A stretch of 64,000 nucleotides of DNA from Acanthopleura granulata (GCA_016165875.1 JABBOT010000080.1:5996759-6060758); one strand, 5' to 3'. Counted from the stretch's first letter, positions 48,295-59,405 are shown. Notes: generated by a model from the sequence alone, not told the origin. Made by a program: numbers and translations.

Positions 48295-48672
48295 TTGAGT
48301 GAGTGAGTGCATGGGGTTTAACGTCGTACGTAACAATGTTTCATTCATATGACAACGAGGAGTGCTTCGGGTGTGTGCATGCATATACATGTAGTGTGTC
48401 TTCTTCTGACCGGGCGAGTCCATGACGCCAAAGTGCTGCCACTACTGGAAACATCATGCCAAAGACACCAGGCATGACACCCCACCCTTCACATTATAGA
48501 CCTACTGGCACCAAACCGACCAGTCCTGTTTCATTGCTCTCATCTATCAGTGCTGAGCGCCAAAAGAGGCAGCAACAAGTACTACTTTTAAAGCATGTGG
48601 TATTACCCGACCCGGGATTGAACCTGAATCTCCCGACTTTGAGGCGGGTGCTCTAACCAGCCCGGCCTTGTT
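48295..48672 (-). mobile_element. SINE family B, near full length
   Basis: Left end GAGTGAGTGAGTGCATGGGG and AACGTCGTACGTAACAATGT; middle AGGCAGCAACAAGTACTACT; right end a tRNA-like head with CCCGGGATTGAACC and TTTGAGGCGGGTGCTCTAAC. Read on the minus strand, the element ends in a CACTCACTCA tail. Confidence 0.85.
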
Positions 48673-48910
48673 ATCTGAGCTATGGACAAAAGATCAAAGC
48701 TACATCGATTGTCCCCAAACGGCAACTTTCGAACTACAGACCAGTTGCATAATGCATGTACCTAGCAGCCTTGAGAAATTCAGCGTATTTCTTTTCATTT
48801 TATTTCTTGCTTTTTTTCCCCTTTTTATTAAAATGACGTCAACATCATGTAAAATGTAAAAGCGTGACCCCGGGACTGTTGCTGGATAAGCAGCCTTTTT
48901 TCTGTCATCA

Positions 48911-49436
48911 TTGTTACGAACCCAGTTTTTTAAAAATATTGTATTGTATTTTTTTATTTGTTTTTGCGCTAACTGGATCAGTTAGCCTACATTTTCCCTC
49001 TGTGTACGTTATGACGTGCTCTGCATATGATTCGCGTGTTCTCGAGGCCTCTTTGTTTATCAGTTTCGTGTCATTGTTAATCAAGTTTACATTCTGGAAA
49101 GATGTACCCATCTTGCAAACATGTTTACGATCAAACCATCCAGAATTTTCGTTAGTCTGTAAATATGAGCGACAAAATTATTAAGCTCGCAGTCTTTTAC
49201 TCCTGTCCACTTGAAAGCGGTCATATTTACTGTCGTCCCCTTTGAAGGATTTGGTGGGATTTGGAGATATCGGCTTTTTGTCATTTTGCCCTCCATCTTT
49301 TCTACGTAGCACTTTGTGAGCTTGTATTTCGCCAATTGCTATTTTCTGAGGCTTTATTTTGGAGCTTTCGTCGCTCATCGTCTCTTTGTGCGATAATGTA
49401 CATTTCATAGCAGTTTACCCTGAAAGTGACTTTGTG
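48911..49436 (-). repeat. dispersed repeat F, copy 1 (0.53 kb, with open frame)
   Basis: Inverted relative to 59406-59975 and similar along its length. Read on the minus strand it has HKVTFRVNCYEMYIIAQR at the start and KILDGLIVNMF and FQNVNLINNDTKLI further on; both stretches have close protein-level partners in copy 2. The open frame here extends left of the repeat (from about 49560). No domain is recognised. Confidence 0.7.
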
Positions 49437-49590
49437 TATATTCCCGAGGACTGAAACATACATCGCCAGCTCGGCATCACGGATGCTATTCTTTACGTTG
49501 ACTGACTCGCCTGTAGAAGCCGGAATATTCTGTCCGGTTTTGGAAGTTGCCACCAGTAAGAAACCATATATTTTGTAATTATGTGTATTT

Positions 49591-49602
49591 GGGGGGGGGG
49601 GG
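49591..49602. repeat. poly-G run
   Basis: Twelve consecutive G. Confidence 0.9.
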
Positions 49603-49804
49603 ATATTATTGTTTTTTTTTATTTTCTTCAAATATATGTATTCAACTTACAACCCCGACAACTATATATACATGTACAAATAAATACCTGTTTAAAATTG
49701 GCTGTAGAATTTTTTTTATTAGGGATACCCTTTTGAAGTTTTGGGATTGTTATTAGTTTTATATTTCTTGCGTGGAATTTTGTTGCACACTTATAGGGAA
49801 AAGA

Positions 49805-50061
49805 GCGGCGTCTCCGTGGCTCAGTCGGTTAGCCCGCTAGCCCAGCACAGTAACCCGAAGTCTCCCACCAATGCGATCTCTGTGAGCTCAAGTTCAGCTC
49901 ATGCTGGTTTCTCCTCCGGCCGTACGTGGGAAGATCCGCCAGCAACCTGCAGATGGTCGTGGGTTTCCTGTGTCCAGATTCCTCCGCCCATAATGGCCGC
50001 CGTCGTATAAGCGCAATATTCTTGAGTACGGCGCAAAACACCAATCAAATAAATAAACAAA
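49805..50061 (+). mobile_element. SINE family A, full length
   Basis: GCGTCTCCGTGGCTCAGTCG head, GTGAGCTCAAGTTCA B-box region, GGCCGTACGTGGGAAGATCC body, CAATATTCTTGAGTACGG and an (AAAT)n tail. Confidence 0.9.
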
Positions 50062-51763
50062 ATATAGGGAAAACAGGTAGGTCAATATCTATGACACTTC
50101 ACTCAGTTTTGCGATATGTTCTAGACTGATGGATATAAAAAATCTAGCATGACAAGTCACGTGGTTTGGCAGCTATCTTGGATCGAGTTTCAAACTTGTT
50201 CATACCACTCAAAAATGGCTGAATGGAATCCGGAAATTTCTATACATATCATATAAGACTCAACAGTTGAAACGTTTATACATTTGTTTGATGATTATGG
50301 TAATAAGATTTGTCGGCCACTTTGATTGCACGTGACATCGTTTTGGATAATTTGCTCAGCTTTGCTCAACAAGGTGTTGATTTAAATGCAAGTTAACATC
50401 CTGAATGTGGAAACGTGCTTAGATTTCTTTCACACGGAAGAAGTTCTCAAGTTATTGCCCCAAAACACCTGAAATGTCCCATTTACTTAACATGGGAGCT
50501 TCGTCCAAAACAACATGAAATGCTTTCCTTGGTCAGTCCATGCTGAGAAAGCCCGTACCTCGACATCGCTCTCCAGAAAGCCCTCAGTCTATTTGATAGG
50601 TAGCTTATATGAGCGCATATCATATACATTTTTATGGTTCCTGGTAGTCTAGAGTTCAAATCCAGTAGGTTGCTTTTCATTTTTATCATGCGTTTTCTCC
50701 ATTTTTTTCTTTATTGCTATTTCTTCATGTATTAGGCTACAGTTTGTACATTCGGGGCACACAGAGCCGGAACTGCTGTCCCCGGCGATTACATTTAGAG
50801 CTGGAAGCGTTACTGTTTTTGTTAGGATTACTATCAAGCGAAAATGGTCAGGTAGAAATTCATGAAACTTCAATATGATTTCGGCGAAGCCTTGAAGTTG
50901 CGCAGTTTTTAAATTCATAATGTTAAACTCCATTAACTTGTTTTCGACACCAAAAACATATTGCCTCGGGTGAATATACGAAAAGAACCAGGAGGTTGGA
51001 CAATTATCTTAGAGAGGACATAATTTTATAATAAAGCCTACACCACATCGTTTTCCGAGCATCGAAATCTGAAGACATATATATACTCTCGTGAGAACAT
51101 ATATATATATAAGTGATTAAGTAAATCGCATTTAGAAAGAATACGATATACTAACACTTGAACAAAATTTCGAACATGGCGGTCTCAGAAACAGGGTTTA
51201 TAGTAAAGTCATTCAAAGTCTAGGTCACTGGTGTCGCTGGTGTCCATGGATAGTGGACTCCACCCAGTACCCAGCATGCTACCAACGTACCTTGCTGTTT
51301 CAGACAAAAAGCTGTTTTTGATAGTGAGCATAAGGTCGAACGATTACGGCTTACTCCCATGTTGGCAGTATTCCAGTTATATCGTGACCATTATCCATTG
51401 AGTATAATGTGTGATTCCGAAAACAGTTGAGTGTGGCCAACCAGATGAAAGAAATGCGGTGTATTACTCATTATTCCTTTATGTGAATGGTGTTTTACAC
51501 CATTATACGCTTGGATAATATTCATTTACCTTAAATCTTCTAATTTTTGAGACATCTGGTCTGCCTTTTTTAGCCGATATACATGTAGCTGTAACAGGAA
51601 TACACAGTTTCTCTTTCCGCAGATGGTTAGTTCATCTTGGCTTTTTTGGAAAACTGGGAGAGAAATGTATTTTTTTTTTGTTTGTTTCATAGCATTCCTA
51701 ATAGCTGTTCTAAAATTAGAACAATCAGGGTATATAAAGATGGGCTACATAAGAAACATTTCA

Positions 51764-51925
51764 GAGCCCGGGGGAAAGCTACGAATGTCCTGGAAGTTCA
51801 TCACACACACGCCGGACCCAAAGGAAAAAAGTTAGAGCTGGACTTCAACTCGCATCGACAGTACTGGGTGGAAGCTCATGCGTCATTGTACTGCACTAGC
51901 ACACCAAGGACTAGGCCATGCTGAT
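51764..51925 (-). mobile_element. SINE family A, diverged, 3' part missing
   Basis: CAGAGCCCGGGGGAAA, GAGCTGGACTTCAACTCGCA and a GCACTAGCACACCAAGGACT head. Its head belongs to the following direct repeat. Confidence 0.6.
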
Positions 51926-52374
51926 CTCCGAGAGGGGGGAAAGCATCACGGGGTTGGGGGTGAAACTCGTGTATAGCATCCTGACCTAGATCACTGCCTT
52001 GGCAAACTTCAGCGGATCAGGTCAGAGGTCACTTTCTGGGACGTGACCCGGAGAAGTTAACGCTTATTGATGTCACTATATAGGTATATAGTGACATCAA
52101 TAAACGCTATATATAACGGAATATATATAACGGAATACGTTAACAACTAACAGCGAACGTGTTGGATGGAGGCTCATATGTCATTGCACTGCACTAGCAT
52201 GCTAAAAACTAGGTCATACATGTGCCTGATGCGTGGAGTTCGGGGGGCGGATGAAACTCGTGTATAGCATCCTGGCCTGGGTTACTACCTTGGCACACGT
52301 TCAGCGGAACAGATCAGAGTTCATTTACTGGGACATGAGCCGGAGGGGTTAGCGTCTATTGATGTCACTATATA
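51865..52374. repeat. direct repeat of about 215 bp, two copies
   Basis: Copies at 51865-52082 and 52160-52374 share GAAACTCGTGTATAGCATCC and end with ATTGATGTCACTATATA. Each starts with a SINE family A head remnant. Confidence 0.85.
52064..52103. repeat. perfect 19-bp palindrome, 2-bp spacer
   Basis: TTATTGATGTCACTATATA is followed, after GG, by its exact reverse complement. It sits at the end of the first of the two direct repeats. Confidence 0.95.
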
Positions 52375-52793
52375 TGTATAATGCGGCCGTGTAACTGAAC
52401 ACGTTAGACACAGAAAGAGTCTTTCTGGGGAAGGACGTGTGTAGGTACGTGCTCTAACGGGTTTGTAGGCAATATATAGACTGTTGCTTGTATAGTACAG
52501 TAATCGTATAGTAGCTTTAAAGTTTTTATCAATGCCGATAAACGGATAACAGGTAACTGTCGCAAAGTCACAATTACTCAAAATCTTTACAACATTAGGC
52601 TTTGATATTTGACACTCGTTATTAAGAAGATATATAACAACATTGATGTGCGTTTAAGCCTCGATCTTTGTTGAAATAGTGTTATAACAGTAAGAAATTC
52701 CAAATTCTATAGTGGACATGACCTAAATTACGGACACTTGATTCCATTATGATTGTGCAGATTGTAAAATATCCCCCTATTTTAAGGTAGCAT

Positions 52794-52858
52794 AGCTAGC
52801 TGGTCGCCTGCGTATGTTACCGTGTAGCTGCGTAACGTACGCAGGCGACCAGCTAGCT
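52794..52858. repeat. perfect 21-bp inverted repeat, extended to 27 with one mismatch
   Basis: Arms 52794-52814 and 52838-52858 are exact reverse complements (core GGTCGCCTGCGTA). After one mismatch GTTAC pairs with GTAAC, leaving an 11-nt loop. The arms are GC-rich in AT-rich surroundings. Confidence 0.95.
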
Positions 52859-53323
52859 GTTCTAATTTAAAGGCTAAACTTTTGGGAGAGAATTGCTTCA
52901 TATGCATGAAATAATGTTTGCAAACTGTCCAAATCTTCAACTTGAAAGATTTTGGATAATTGCGAATTTATTAAGAGAGTTATCCTTTTCCATGGTCCAG
53001 CCTTATAAACACTTAAACGATATCAGTTCGTCACACAACCCTTTTATAATATACTGAACGCCAATGTTTCAAATAAATAACCAAGGATGCTTCAGATTAA
53101 ATTTTGATTAGAGCTGTTTTCTGATTAGGATCATGTTAGCATTCAGTCAAGCAACCCTGTATGATTTTATGTAATATTGATATCGCTTTGTCCGAGTGTG
53201 GTATTTAGACTGTTTCAGCACGAACTGAATACAGACATACATTGTTAGTGGGCCATTCAATACTGCAGATCGAATTAGTATGAAGGCACGCACACACATG
53301 CATGCAGGAGCCCCACACTCTAA

Positions 53324-53344
53324 TGTGTGTGTGTGTGTGTGTGT
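53324..53344. repeat. (GT)n microsatellite
   Basis: About ten GT units. Confidence 0.95.
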
Positions 53345-53700
53345 AAGTGTCCATATGTATGTTCGTGAAACTAGTCGAATGATTGTAGGTTTACAGACAG
53401 ACAGTGCACTGGTTATCAGCGTAAGCACAACTGGTAGTAACGCGACCAGTGACTTGTAACAGGTCATTTCTACCTGATAGCTAATACATAGAATACTTAA
53501 GAACACCGTTATCGCTTAAAAAAAAAACACAACAGGCAATGGCCAGTGTATTTATTGGTTTATATTGATATATTGGTTTTGTAAAGGTCTGAGAACAGTG
53601 ATTGTGATGGTCCTGGGGAGGTGGGTATAGGCTAGCAGCGGAGTAGTAGGTTGAACACAGACGTACATGTACATTTAACGCCTACATAAACAGCCAGTTC

Positions 53701-53960
53701 GGGCCTCCGTAGCCGAGGGGATCAGCGCGCCACGGGCGTTAAGACCCCGTGCCTCTCTGCAGTGCGATCGCTGTAAGTTCAAGTCCAGCTAATGCTGGCT
53801 TCCTCTCCGGTCGTACGCGGGAAGGTCCCCCAGCAACCTGCGGATGGTCGTGGATTTCTGCCGGGCTCTTGCCGGTTTTCTCCCACCATTACGCTGACAG
53901 CCGTTGTATAAGTGAAATTTTCTGGAGTACGGCGTGTAACACTAAATCTGATAAATAAAT
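53701..53960 (+). mobile_element. SINE family A, full length
   Basis: GGCCTCCGTAGCCGAGGGGA head, GTAAGTTCAAGTCCAGC B-box region, GGTCGTACGCGGGAAGGTCC body, GGAGTACGGCGTGTAACACT and the tail. Confidence 0.88.
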
Positions 53961-54025
53961 GTATGTTGTACACAAATCTGTGTAGGGCTTGATATTTTAA
54001 GATCTCATGTACAGGTAGGTATTTC

Positions 54026-54077
54026 TTTATTTATTTCTTTGACGGGTGTTTCAAGCTGCACTCAAGGATACTGCACC
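54026..54077 (-). mobile_element. SINE family A, tail fragment
   Basis: TTTATTTATTTCTTTGACGG and GCTGCACTCAAGGATACTGC. It lies 0.2 kb upstream of the UGT start. Confidence 0.55.
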
Positions 54078-54297
54078 TAAATATTATAAGAGATTTTCAG
54101 ATGTTCACATATAATTTAACGTGAATCGTCACCCTCTTAATTGCCCCTTCTGTTACAAACTTCGGATATACAGTAAGGCGAAAAGTTGACAAAACATCAT
54201 GACATTGTAAGTGATTTACTCTTGTGATTTAGTACAATGATACCATTCTTTCCCGAAATTTAAACGTGAACAATATCTGCTTTCCAGGGAAACTATC

Positions 54298-55851
54298 ATG
54301 GCGCGTTTCCATATCTGGTCTACAGTCGCTGCATTGGCTCTAATTTCCGGCGTACAAGCTTCAAAAATTTTGCTGTTATCAGCACCCACATATAGTCACT
54401 GCGCAGAGGTGAGCAACGTGGGTCAAGAATTAGCGAACAGAGGACACAATGTCTCTATACTGTTTAGTAAGACGTACGAACACAAAAACTGCCATCTGAA
54501 GGGAGCCAATGGAACAAAGCGAATACATACAATTCTGATAGCCCCAAAAGGAGACGTCCAGTCAGCCGAAGAGATGACTCGGAAGGTTTCTTCCTCTCTT
54601 CTGGAAGGAAATGACTTTTCAGTCTTCACAAGATTAGGGACAATGTCTATGCTTGTTCGCTGTGTATGCGGTAATGTGTTAACCGACACAAAAGCCTTGG
54701 AGAATCTAAAGTACGAAAAGTTTGATTTGGTCATCTTGAATGGAGCTTTCATGAGTTATTGTTTCTTTGTGGTGCCATACGCCATGAATGTTCCCTATGT
54801 AGCCGTCAGTACTGTGTTTGAGGATTTCGTCAGTGGCAGACCTTTCTTGCCAAGCATTTCCCCGAACATGCAGTCTCTGTATACCGACAGTATGACGTTT
54901 TTCCAACGACTTAAAAACTTCCTGTCCCAAGTGGGTTTGCACCTATTGGGACGATACATGATACCCATGGACCTCGTATCTCCCCTGGCACCTGAATTGT
55001 CACGACATGATATTATTAACCTGGTAGCCAAATCAGAACTGTTTCTGTACAACTCCGACACTATTCTAGGTTACCCTCAGCCTCAGATGCCGAACCACGT
55101 GATGATCGGTGGAATCGCAACCCGTCCAGCTCTGCCTCTGACTGGAGAGGTCAAGCAGTACTATGAACAGTCACCAGATGGCGTTGTATTGGTCACGTTT
55201 GGAGGAAACGTCATCGACCTTCCAGAAACCAAAGTGAAATCTTTATTGCGGATGTTTAAGACGGTCAAGCTTAATGTGTTGTGGAAGTATGGAAAAACAC
55301 AGCAAGATGGAAACGTGAAAGTCATGAAATGGGTTCCCCAGAACGATTTACTGGGTCATCCGCAGACAAAAGTGTTTGTCAGCCATTGCGGTAACAACGG
55401 GGTTTTCGAGGCTCTCTACCACGGGGTGCCGCTGGTATGTACACCAATCATAGGCGATCAGTTTTTCAACGGCGTCCGAGTAACGCGTTGGGAAGTCGGT
55501 GTTATGGCTCCTTTGATGGGATCATCAGAGGAGCAAATTCACGACGCCATAATGGAAGTCGTTTCCAATCCAAAATACAGGAAGAATATGAAAAAGGCTT
55601 CGGAAATGTATCACAGTCAGTTGAGGTCACCCCGAGATCGAGCCGCTGACGCCATAGAGTATGTGTTAAAATTTGGTGGGGATCACTTGAGATCTCGTGC
55701 CGCAGACATGAGCGTGTTTACTTATATGAGCTACGATTTACTCTGTTTTACGTTTGCTACTTCTTTGGGCACACTTTTTGTGTTTGTGAAATGCGCAAAG
55801 CGTTTAAAACGCTTTTGTCGAAGAGCTGAAAGAAAACAAAAAAGAAGTTAG
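54298..55851 (+). CDS. UDP-glycosyltransferase (GT1/UGT family), 517 aa, intronless coding region
   Basis: ER-membrane enzyme family that moves a sugar from a UDP-sugar to lipophilic or endogenous acceptors. Signal peptide 1-21, cleaved after VQA. The N-terminal acceptor domain has the catalytic His34 (APTYSHCAEV) and RGHNVSIL. The signature is WVPQNDLLGHP (345-355), VSHCGNNGVFEALYHGVPLV, then IIGDQFFNG with Asp387-Gln388 for sugar contact. A membrane helix spans about 473-494, and a basic tail ends KQKRS, which fits KxKxx ER retrieval. Length matches the family (about 520). Oddities: the aspartate paired with His34 is Asn148 (FDLVILNGAF), and the usual HGG is HCG. An acceptor (CTTTCCAG) ends at 54287, ten bases before ATG, so a 5' UTR exon is likely. 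Donor sugar and acceptor cannot be told. No neighbour gene is related. Confidence 0.93.
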   Translation: MARFHIWSTVAALALISGVQASKILLLSAPTYSHCAEVSNVGQELANRGHNVSILFSKTYEHKNCHLKGANGTKRIHTILIAPKGDVQSAEEMTRKVSSSLLEGNDFSVFTRLGTMSMLVRCVCGNVLTDTKALENLKYEKFDLVILNGAFMSYCFFVVPYAMNVPYVAVSTVFEDFVSGRPFLPSISPNMQSLYTDSMTFFQRLKNFLSQVGLHLLGRYMIPMDLVSPLAPELSRHDIINLVAKSELFLYNSDTILGYPQPQMPNHVMIGGIATRPALPLTGEVKQYYEQSPDGVVLVTFGGNVIDLPETKVKSLLRMFKTVKLNVLWKYGKTQQDGNVKVMKWVPQNDLLGHPQTKVFVSHCGNNGVFEALYHGVPLVCTPIIGDQFFNGVRVTRWEVGVMAPLMGSSEEQIHDAIMEVVSNPKYRKNMKKASEMYHSQLRSPRDRAADAIEYVLKFGGDHLRSRAADMSVFTYMSYDLLCFTFATSLGTLFVFVKCAKRLKRFCRRAERKQKRS

Positions 55852-55893
55852 ATATTTGGTTTAAAACTTTTTTGAGAAAATTTGTTCTGATCA

Positions 55894-55899
55894 AATAAA
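55894..55899 (+). terminator. polyadenylation signal of the UGT gene
   Basis: AATAAA 43 nt after the TAG stop codon, on the coding strand. This is a plausible, very short 3' UTR. Confidence 0.55.
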
Positions 55900-56960
55900 T
55901 GAATTGTTGGAAAGGTATGCATTTCTTGGTGCGAGAAATTATTTTCATGACATGTTTGTAATTGTTTGATTGTTTTTATTACACGTGGCGTAGTGTAGCG
56001 TGCGCGTATGTGGGTTATAAACCTATTAAACAATCTAGATTGGAGTTAGAGTAAGATAGTAACAGTTGTTTATGAGCGTGGTTCTGTTGTAACTGTCTTT
56101 CATACAAAAGGATGAAATATAATAGAAATAATAAGATGAAAGGAATGCATTTTTATAGATTTCACGGGATAAAAATAAAAGGTTTGTTTTTTCATAATAT
56201 TTGTGGCGCCAACATTCCAGCGAGTATGTATATTGATATCTGAGGTGAGTTCTAAAGGTGTGTTTGTGTATTTGTTTATTAACCGTCCTTTAATGTTGTA
56301 TCTTTCGTATATCTTATGTCTTTATATGAAGGATTGCTGATTTTATTGTTTCAGCCTTAAGTATTTTTGAACCCTTCAGAGGAATTGTTAAAAAACAGAA
56401 AAAATTGATTTATTTAAAAAAATATTGCCTTTCTCTTTAAGTATATTTCAGGGAGTAAGCCACATTTTAAATGTCTTATATTAATATACTGTTTATTTTG
56501 GTGGTATATTTTTAGATTTTTACTAACCATGGTTTGCATAGAACCAACGAACTTCAAGACTTCCGAGAATCAATAAATGGCTTTCCCCCCCATTAAAATT
56601 TAAAAAGAAATCTATCATTAAATAGCTGTGTTTGGATAGTGTTGATAGAGTTAGTATAGGTTGAATTTATCATTGAGAATGTTATTAGTTGGGCGACCCT
56701 CATAAAACATGAAAAAGGGTGACTCTTCGTTGTCTTAAATAGGGAAATAGAGTACAGTTTTTGTAAGGACGCCTAGTTCTGTTTGCCGAAGGCGCGATTC
56801 TACACGCTAGCTATAGTCACACAAAATATGGTATATTCTCGCGATACCTGGCTTCTATCAGACATCCTGTAAGAAAAATGTTGAAAAAGCTCAGAACACG
56901 ACAGCATATATATGGTGTCCCTTACGTCACACTTTTGAATGAAAATTCAATTGCTTTTTA
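55900..56960. other. gene-free stretch downstream of the UGT gene
   Basis: AT-rich; no exon, RNA gene or nameable repeat seen. Confidence 0.45.
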
Positions 56961-56966
56961 CAGAAA

Positions 56967-57237
56967 TTTATTTATTTATCTGTCCGATTGTTGTTTTACG
57001 CCGTACTCAAGAATATTTCACTTATACCACGGCGGATAACATTATGATGGGAGGAAACCTGGCAGACCCTCGGGGAAATCCGCGAGCGTCCGCAGGTTGC
57101 TTGGTAGACCTTCCCATGTTACGTAAGAGAGGAAGCCAGCATGAGCTGGACTTGATCTCACAGCGGCCGCATTGGTTGGAGACTCCTGGGTCATTGCGCT
57201 GCGCAGTCTCGCCTACCGACCGAGCCACGGACGCGCC
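56967..57237 (-). mobile_element. SINE family A, full length
   Basis: (ATTT)n tail, ACGCCGTACTCAAGAATATT, GGTTGCTTGGTAGACCTTCC, GAGGAAGCCAGCATGAGCTG and a head ending ACCGAGCCACGGACGCGCC. Confidence 0.88.
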
Positions 57238-57246
57238 TAAAACAAA

Positions 57247-57330
57247 ATTCAGTTACGTCACCATTGTGAATCGAAATTCTGTTACCTCACCATTGTGAAT
57301 CAAAATTCAGTTACGTCACCGTTTTGAAAT
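57247..57330. repeat. three tandem units of about 31 bp
   Basis: ATTCAGTTACGTCACCATTG, then ATTCTGTTACCTCACCATTG, then ATTCAGTTACGTCACCGTTT. It starts directly at the head of the preceding SINE. Confidence 0.85.
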
Positions 57331-57369
57331 CCGAGTGTCGCTGGTGAATTTGAAACATACCACATGATT

Positions 57370-57700
57370 TAAGAGCAGATATTGAGCTGATCGACCAAAT
57401 GAGGCAAGGCCAGATTGTTAATGAGCCTAGTCTTGATCACAAATAATCTTGCAAATGGCATTTGGGTCTCCATTGGGTCTCGTAGAGATCTTTTTGTAAG
57501 CAATATCTCGATTTCTGTTTTGCCGAAGTTGGAATTTACGAAAGGGCCAAAAGGTTGAAAGGTGTTCCAATTTGATGGTGGTTTAAAACAGACTGATACT
57601 GATTGGCACCATTGCACAAAATCCATTAAGTCATTGTCGGAAACCCACAAATGCGCTCGAAGGCCAAATTCTGTGATCTCTTCTGTCTCGGAAACCCTTT
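57370..57700 (-). CDS. unrecognised protein-like open frame, about 105 codons
   Basis: Read on the minus strand: TEEITEFGLRAHLWVSDNDL, then FVQWCQSVSVCFKPPSNWNT, FGKTEIEILLTKRSL, and a stop. Its left part follows a CAAAAG that could be a weak acceptor. Composition looks protein-like, but no family is recognised, no ATG precedes it and no donor was found. It may be a transposon remnant or chance. Confidence 0.2.
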
Positions 57701-57751
57701 TGAATATTGATCTTCTAATATTTAATTATAATGGGGATTTAATCTGTACGT

Positions 57752-57958
57752 AAACATATTTCACTCATTGGAGGACAGCAGGCACCATGGTGGGAGGAAA
57801 TTGGTCGGGCTCTAAGAGAAACAACCATCCGCGACCTTGCCCCAAATAGGCCGTAGAGGAAGCCAGCAAGAGCTGGACTTAACCTCATCGCGATCGCACC
57901 CGTCAGAGTCCCCTGGGTCGTTATGCCGACCTGGAACACTAATCCTCTCGGCCATGAA
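57752..57958 (-). mobile_element. SINE family A, strongly diverged
   Basis: CACCATGGTGGGAGGAAATT, GAGGAAGCCAGCAAGAGCTG and ACTTAACCTCATCGCGATCG, ending CCTCTCGGCCATGAAA. Confidence 0.7.
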
Positions 57959-58269
57959 AGCAGTAAATGATAAACTAGGTCTGCACACGGAAATATTTGT
58001 TGTAACTTCGGCAACTGAACCTCTCTGAAGTGCATTTGTGTTTCAGTGATATGGTAGACTGCATGGGAAAACTTGGTGTCCGAGCAAATTACCGGCGAGG
58101 TCCGAGCAAATCACACATTACTGGCGAGATCCTTCCTGTTCTGGTCAGTTTACCTCCGTTAAGGTTTTATTCTAGCTCTTCATGTGAATATATAAATAGT
58201 AGCAACTTACACGCCTCCCATCGCCATGGCGTAAGGAGAATCGAGTGAAGAAATGAAGTGATTGTAATA

Positions 58270-59170
58270 GCTATTTGTAACATGTCACTGCATGATCTAG
58301 AAATGTTGAAAATGCTGTGTTGTCACCACGTTTAATAACATGAACAGTGCAACGTGAATCTGTTAAATACACATGTACACTGTTAAAAATGTCCTTGTAA
58401 CTTCATTAAAGACCACAGTTCAGACATATTCTTTGCTAAAACGTCTGTGGTACATCGTTTTTGAAACCGATACATTATACAGACTTGGTAAAACTTTTAT
58501 ACAGGTTACATATAACAATAGGTAGAATGAAAACAATACATCCAGAAGAAAGGGTGGAAATCAATAAGTAGAGATGTGCAAGTTGTCAGACAAGCACAAT
58601 GAAACAATAGGTTATATGGGTCTAGTCAACTATATGTGAAGGGAATGAGTTGTCCTGGTATTGCAATAAATAACAAGCAACAATAAGTGCACGAACAATA
58701 CATCAGTAGATGTGAAGATACCAAGTGGTAAAGAGATAATAGTCGCCTTTTTCCATATGCTATAATCATTTGCGTTCGGCAGGAAGTGATCGTTGATCTC
58801 CGTTGAGTTGTGGTCAATTTGTTTTTATTTGCATTAAATGGTTTCTCGAAGTTTTCTGTTCCGAAAGCCTGATTTATTTTTGGTAATGCTTTGGTGGAGT
58901 CCCATTTTAACTTGTGTCTATAGGGATTGCTAATAGCTGATTGCCTAGGTCAGATCTAGTTTCTTGACAGATTTCCAATAATGGGGGTGTAAGGGTACCA
59001 CTATCGGAGAGGAAAAATGAAAAAGAAATGGCCTGTTCATCTACCAGACAGCGATAGGCCTTACACAAGATGAAACAAAGAAACATCAAGACGCCTGAAC
59101 AAGTTCAATACATATATTGGAACAACATGGACAAATAGTACAACTGACAATAATATACAAAGAATACAGC
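58270..59170. other. gene-free stretch
   Basis: Nothing recognised on either strand. Confidence 0.45.
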
Positions 59171-59175
59171 TAATT

Positions 59176-59179
<4 letters not shown>

Positions 59180-59226
<47 letters not shown>
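59180..59226. repeat. (AT)n microsatellite
   Basis: About 47 bp of alternating A and T. Confidence 0.95.
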
Positions 59227-59229
<3 letters not shown>

Positions 59230-59405
59230 TCTTTCAGATGACAGCGTTCAAATCGGAATGGGTTATACCGATTTCCAAAGCAAGTCAATCCACGTAAATA
59301 TAGCATCCACAGTGAGTTCTCCAATCGAGGTATGACAGTCCTGAAAGTGGCAAACAGCAGAGGGCACGGTACATCCACCATGGGTTAACGTCACAAGGTC
59401 ACACC

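Larger units (their letters stand above)
46384..54287. other. intergenic region between JARID2 and the UGT gene
   Basis: No exon chain is recognised. The JARID2 promoter and at least one 5' UTR exon must lie in its left part. The rest is repeats, listed separately, including two SINE families, a 94-bp duplication, two palindromes and a 0.53-kb dispersed element. Confidence 0.5.

Noticed and set aside
59061..59381. A 106-codon minus-strand open frame with an Ile/Tyr repeat
   Set aside because: The repeat is the (AT)n microsatellite in translation; the flanks are not protein-like.
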